A stretch of DNA of 64,000 nt. Source: Dongia_A sp039808885. GTDB lineage: Bacteria; Pseudomonadota; Alphaproteobacteria; Dongiales; Dongiaceae. Below the pieces are notes generated by a model that saw nothing but the letters and a program-made list of their open reading frames with translations, did no database searches and was not told the DNA's origin. The position numbers and the translations under genes are program-made. Below, one piece after another: positions 61,084 to 64,000 of this stretch; positions within the stretch are counted from its first letter, which is position 1; every line of letters begins with the position of its first letter. Where the stretch lies: positions 1 to 64,000 of the forward strand of contig JBDHTX010000021.1 of assembly GCA_039808885.1 (NCBI GenBank), given 5' to 3'.

Positions 61084-62331
61084 CTATGGCCATGCCGGCG
61101 CTTCCCGGCGCTGCGGTCCCGGCCCTTCGACGCCGTCGTAGAGCTGCAGCAGGCGGTCGCGGGCGGCGACCGTGGAGAATTCCTTGACCCGTTGCGTGCC
61201 GCGCTCCACCAGGCTGCGGTGCAGCGCGCGATCGGCGATCAGCGCCAGGGCGCGCTCCGCCAGGCGATCGGGCGCCTGCGGCGGCACCAGGGCAAAGGCG
61301 TTGGGCTCGCCCGCCACGTCGGGAATGCCGCCCACCCGGTAGGCGATCGCGGGAACCTCCCACGCCATGGCTTCCAGCAGGATGCTGCCGAAAGCCTCGC
61401 GCCGCGACGGCAGCACGATGACGTCGGCGATCCGCAGCGCCGCCTTCACGTCGCTGCGCGGCACGAAGCCGGTGACGCACCAGGCGCTGTCGGCGCATCG
61501 CGCCCGCAGCTCGCGCTCCAGGCGCCCGCGGCACGGGCCGTCGCCGCAGATCAGCACGAACACGCCCTTGCGCGACAGCGCCTGCACGATCGCCGGCAGA
61601 TCGCGCCAGCCCTTCTCCTCGCTGATGCGGCCGATATAGGCGGCAACCGGGCCATTCTCCGGAATCTTGTGCTGGAGCCGGAAGCGCCGCACGGTTTCGT
61701 CGTCAATGCCGGCACGGAAGGCGGCCGGGTCGATGGCATCGGGAACGATCCAGACCCGGTCGCCGTGCTTCGGCGCGAGCAGGTTCATCATCTTCGCCTG
61801 GTGCGGGCTCAGCGCCACCACGCGGTCGGCGAGGCACAGCGCCCAGCGTTCCAGCCGCAGCCGCAGGCCCGTCGGCGCCGGCCTGGCCTCTGCGGCGCCG
61901 TCGCTCAGCAGCGACACGTTGAGCGAGATGACCACCGGCACCGGGCCGAGCTTGAGCGCCAGGGCCAGGATGCGGCACCAGATCGAGTGATCGAGATGCA
62001 GGTGCACCAAGTCGAAGCCGCGCAGGTGGCGCAACAGATACGGGACGAGCGCCCAGAACCAGGTGAAGCCGAGCAGATGCGTGGCGAGGAAGGGCGGCAG
62101 GGACGGCCCGACCGCCTGCAGCCGTGACCGCTCGAACAGCGGATAGGCGCGCTCGCTGCCGGGAATATGCGTGGTCACCACGGTCTGCTGCATGCCGGCG
62201 GCGTCGAGGTCCCGCACCATCTGCCAGACCTGGTTCTGCATGCCGCCGACCGGATCGTAGGCGACCGGCCAGGAACCCTCGCGAAAGAAATGCGGCGCGA
62301 GCCGCAAGATCCTCAACTGGCGATGCGCCAT
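61084..62331 (-). CDS. GT4-family glycosyltransferase (operon first gene)
   Basis: 415 residues. GT-B type: N-half with GGMQNQVWQMVRDLDAAGMQ, C-half with GRISEEKGWRDLPAIVQAL and the sugar-nucleotide motif EAFGSILLEAMAWEVPAIAY (E-x7-E). The style is that of MshA/BshA-like retaining transferases, but the acceptor is not predictable. The ATG at 62331 follows a GGGGGC stretch. First gene of the minus-strand four-gene operon; the longest frame reaches 62520 but has no ribosome site. Confidence 0.88.
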   Translation of the reverse strand: MAHRQLRILRLAPHFFREGSWPVAYDPVGGMQNQVWQMVRDLDAAGMQQTVVTTHIPGSERAYPLFERSRLQAVGPSLPPFLATHLLGFTWFWALVPYLLRHLRGFDLVHLHLDHSIWCRILALALKLGPVPVVISLNVSLLSDGAAEARPAPTGLRLRLERWALCLADRVVALSPHQAKMMNLLAPKHGDRVWIVPDAIDPAAFRAGIDDETVRRFRLQHKIPENGPVAAYIGRISEEKGWRDLPAIVQALSRKGVFVLICGDGPCRGRLERELRARCADSAWCVTGFVPRSDVKAALRIADVIVLPSRREAFGSILLEAMAWEVPAIAYRVGGIPDVAGEPNAFALVPPQAPDRLAERALALIADRALHRSLVERGTQRVKEFSTVAARDRLLQLYDGVEGPGPQRREAPAWP

Positions 62332-62539
62332 GGCGTGCCCCCGTGCACTCTCTCGCGTCCGGCCGGCACGACTATGCTGCACCGCCCCGCGTCCAGGAAT
62401 TGCGCACCCGATCGACCGCCGAGCCGGCCTGCGGATCCCGCGCTCGCACCGCCCACAATCCGGCAAGGCAGTCACGCACGCAGGGGACAGATCTGTAGCG
62501 GCGATCGACTGACGGCGCAATGATCAATGTCACACAGGC

Positions 62540-62569
62540 ATTTGACCAACTATCCACGTTTCCCGTCAA
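62540..62569 (-). promoter_or_regulatory. Candidate promoter of the biosynthetic operon
   Basis: Minus strand TTGACG (62569-62564), 18-base spacer, TCAAAT (62545-62540), about 210 bases before the glycosyltransferase ATG. The surrounding 62520-62560 is the most AT-rich stretch in the gap. The leader between has no gene. Confidence 0.45.
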
Positions 62570-62596
62570 GCGCCCCGCGTCGATCCGCGACCCCGG

Positions 62597-62863
62597 TCAG
62601 GGGCGCCATTCCCGCGCGCCGAGGGCAGGCGGACCGGGAACCCCACCCTGGCGCTTGCTGGCCTTGCGCACGGCCTTTTTCTTCGCCGTCTTGCCGCGGC
62701 CGGAGCCGCTTTTCCTGCCGCCGCCGCTCTCCTTGTTGGCGGTCGCCCAGGCGCGCCGCGCCGCCTCCTTCCTGGAGACGCCGCGCTTCTCGTAGCTCTC
62801 CTCGATATGCTCGGCCTGGCGCTTCTGCTTGTCGGTAGATGAACTCTTGTCGCCGCGTGGCAT
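62597..62863 (-). CDS. Small KGG/plasmid-stabilisation-type protein
   Basis: 88 residues, starting MPRGDKSSSTDKQKRQAEHI, then GVSRKEAARRAWATANKESG and a GGGRKSGSGRGKTAKKK-rich tail. This is the short basic family often named plasmid stabilisation protein; evidence for that role is thin. The chosen ATG at 62863 matches the family start. Neighbours do not help. Confidence 0.75.
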   Translation of the reverse strand: MPRGDKSSSTDKQKRQAEHIEESYEKRGVSRKEAARRAWATANKESGGGRKSGSGRGKTAKKKAVRKASKRQGGVPGPPALGAREWRP

Positions 62864-63228
62864 GGTCTCGCTCCATTGCAGGGTCGCTCTCCATGCAACG
62901 CGGCGCGGCACCCCCGGTTCCGGATGGGCGGCGGCTAGCCGACGAAGCGAAGCACCGTCCGGACCAGCGCCGGCATCATCATTGGGCGCAGCAAGCGGCC
63001 GTCATAGCCCGACATGCGCCGGTCGTTCTCGGACAGGCACAGCGCCAGGAACCCAGTCAGGTCGAGGCAGCATGCGGGAGAGCGCGTCGCGATGCTCGGG
63101 TGATCCGGCGGCACGGTCCCCGATACCGCGCACGATCTTTCGCAATAGGGATCGGAACCATCGCTGGCCGTCGACCCCTCGACCTCCCGTGTTGGCGCGA
63201 GATCAAGGCCCCAGGCGCAGCGGCCGAT
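62864..63228. other. Interval without a supported gene
   Basis: On the minus strand an open tail of about 45 codons ends at a TAG at about 62937: DLTGFLALCLSENDRRMSGY then DGRLLRPMMMPALVRTVLRF. The frame has no start or upstream homologous part here, so it may be a gene remnant. Nothing else is seen. Confidence 0.5.
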
Positions 63229-63711
63229 TCAGTCGCCCGACGGCTCCGTCGCCCCGGCGGCCTCGGTCACAAAAGTGACATCGACCCGCCCGGCATGCTC
63301 GAAGATGAGAGTCACCGGGAACGTATCGCCCTCGGCCAGGGGCTGCTTCAGGCCCATGAACATAAGGTGGAAGCCATGCGGCTTCAGCTCCGCCTTGCCG
63401 CCGGCCGGAATGTCGATCGCATCCACCGGCACCATCTTGGCGACATCGTTCTCCATGACGTGATTGTGCAGCTGCGCCATCTCGGCGATGCGGCACTCCG
63501 CGCCGATCAGGCGGTCGGCGACGGTGCCGTGGTTCTCGATCTCCAGATAGCCGGCGCCGGGCCGGTCCTTGCTGGTGGCGCGCGACCACGGATGCTCGAT
63601 GACGAGATCGCCGGCCTTGAATTCATGGGCCCGGGCGACGGCCGGAGCCCAGGCGGCGTACAGGACTGGGGCGAGCGCGATGCCGGCCAGCAGCAGGTTG
63701 CGTCGGTTCAT
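63229..63711 (-). CDS. Copper chaperone PCu(A)C domain protein
   Basis: 160 residues. A signal peptide (NLLLAGIALAPVLYAAWAPA) precedes the PCu(A)C domain with the Cu-binding residues in LHNHVMENDVAKM and GFHLMFMGL (H-M-x10-M and H-x-M). It binds Cu(I) in the periplasm and supports cytochrome oxidase assembly or copper balance. The ATG at 63711 has an AAGGAG site. Upstream gene is probably co-expressed. Confidence 0.9.
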   Translation of the reverse strand: MNRRNLLLAGIALAPVLYAAWAPAVARAHEFKAGDLVIEHPWSRATSKDRPGAGYLEIENHGTVADRLIGAECRIAEMAQLHNHVMENDVAKMVPVDAIDIPAGGKAELKPHGFHLMFMGLKQPLAEGDTFPVTLIFEHAGRVDVTFVTEAAGATEPSGD

Positions 63712-63865
63712 GTCGGTCTCCTTTGTCGGATGCGCGGGGCCTTGTTCGCCGCGCAGATATTGCCGTTGAAATGGAAGCGCCGGTTTCGACGACCACTCCG
63801 GGGCGATGCCGAAGATCGTCGAACCGCGCACGCCGCGGGCCTGTGCGTCACAGGCCCACGCGCAA

Positions 63866-64000
63866 TCAGGCAAGGCGCGGCGGGGCGCGGGAGGAGAAGC
63901 CTTCGTCGGAGGGCGCGGCGCGCGGCAGCTGTTGCCGGGGGGTCGCTTCGGCGCGCAGGGAGACGTGCGGAACAGGCAGATCGAACGCTGCCGGCGCCAG
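63866..64000 (-). CDS. DUF2946-like protein, C-terminal 44 residues (runs off right edge)
   Basis: The reading frame enters from the right edge and ends at a stop at 63866-63868. Residues end DEGFSSRAPPRLA, a Pro/Arg tail like that of DUF2946 proteins, which sit beside PCu(A)C genes in copper loci. Only a fragment is visible, so the assignment is tentative. Confidence 0.55.
   Translation of the reverse strand: MAPAAFDLPVPHVSLRAEATPRQQLPRAAPSDEGFSSRAPPRLA

Overview
The window is a stretch of high-GC chromosome from an alphaproteobacterium, most likely a Rhodospirillales-type organism. Support comes from an lptC-lptA-lptB-rpoN-hpf-ptsN block, an hsp20 gene followed by a DUF1150 gene, an NDUFA9-like gene convergent with uppP next to gltD-gltB, pheST behind rpmI-rplT, and a 195-residue long-form HPF. 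This placement is inference from gene order and protein style; no rRNA gene is present.

Layout. 1-3.0 kb: two chemoreceptor genes on the minus strand (the first cut by the window edge). 3.3-6.4 kb: a GNAT enzyme, an hsp20 gene with a ROSE-like RNA thermometer, DUF1150 and a two-module pentapeptide-repeat protein. 6.4-13.7 kb (minus): ptsN, hpf, rpoN, lptB, lptA, lptC, kdsD, rnd, i.e. LPS export, Kdo precursor synthesis and nitrogen/stationary-phase control. A tRNA-Leu(CAG) follows. 14-22.7 kb: NDUFA9-like protein, a divergent UppP, and the GltD/GltB glutamate synthase. 22.7-31.4 kb: single enzymes (M48 protease, M15-like protein, GNAT, histidine phosphatase, NUDIX, GST, TPR protein, epimerase, hydrolase, glycosyltransferase) and two small basic proteins. 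31.4-36.1 kb: rpmI, rplT, a small lipoprotein gene, pheS, pheT. 36.2-40.7 kb: a membrane protein, a frameshifted DUF3280-like remnant, a methyltransferase, lepA and tRNA-Ser(GGA).

40.9-57.4 kb is an accessory catabolic island that begins next to tRNA-Ser. A ten-gene minus-strand operon encodes a CUT1-type ABC importer, two aldehyde dehydrogenases, a GMC oxidoreductase, a proline-racemase-superfamily enzyme, a HAD phosphatase and an SDR. A three-gene operon encodes a DapA-like lyase/dehydratase, a DUF1349 protein and another SDR. The divergent lacI-type gene is followed by a second proline-racemase-superfamily gene. A perfect 14-bp palindrome before the dapA-like gene and two adjacent 12/14 variants between the importer and lacI genes look like the regulator's operators and tie the island into one regulon. 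The substrate cannot be read from sequence; a cyclic imino acid or hydroxylated/sugar-like relative is the working guess.

57.4-58.2 kb holds gene fragments and a small gene. 58.3-62.3 kb is a compact four-gene minus-strand operon: GT4 glycosyltransferase, ATP-grasp ligase, FemAB/CelD-like acyltransferase and PIG-L deacetylase. Its enzyme classes recall mycothiol/bacillithiol synthesis (GT4, PIG-L, ligase, GNAT) but with an ATP-grasp ligase, and it is the best candidate here for an undescribed biosynthetic system. The right edge has a KGG/stabilisation-type small protein and a copper module (PCu(A)C chaperone and the tail of a DUF2946-like gene). No CRISPR array, insertion sequence, integrase or rRNA gene was seen.
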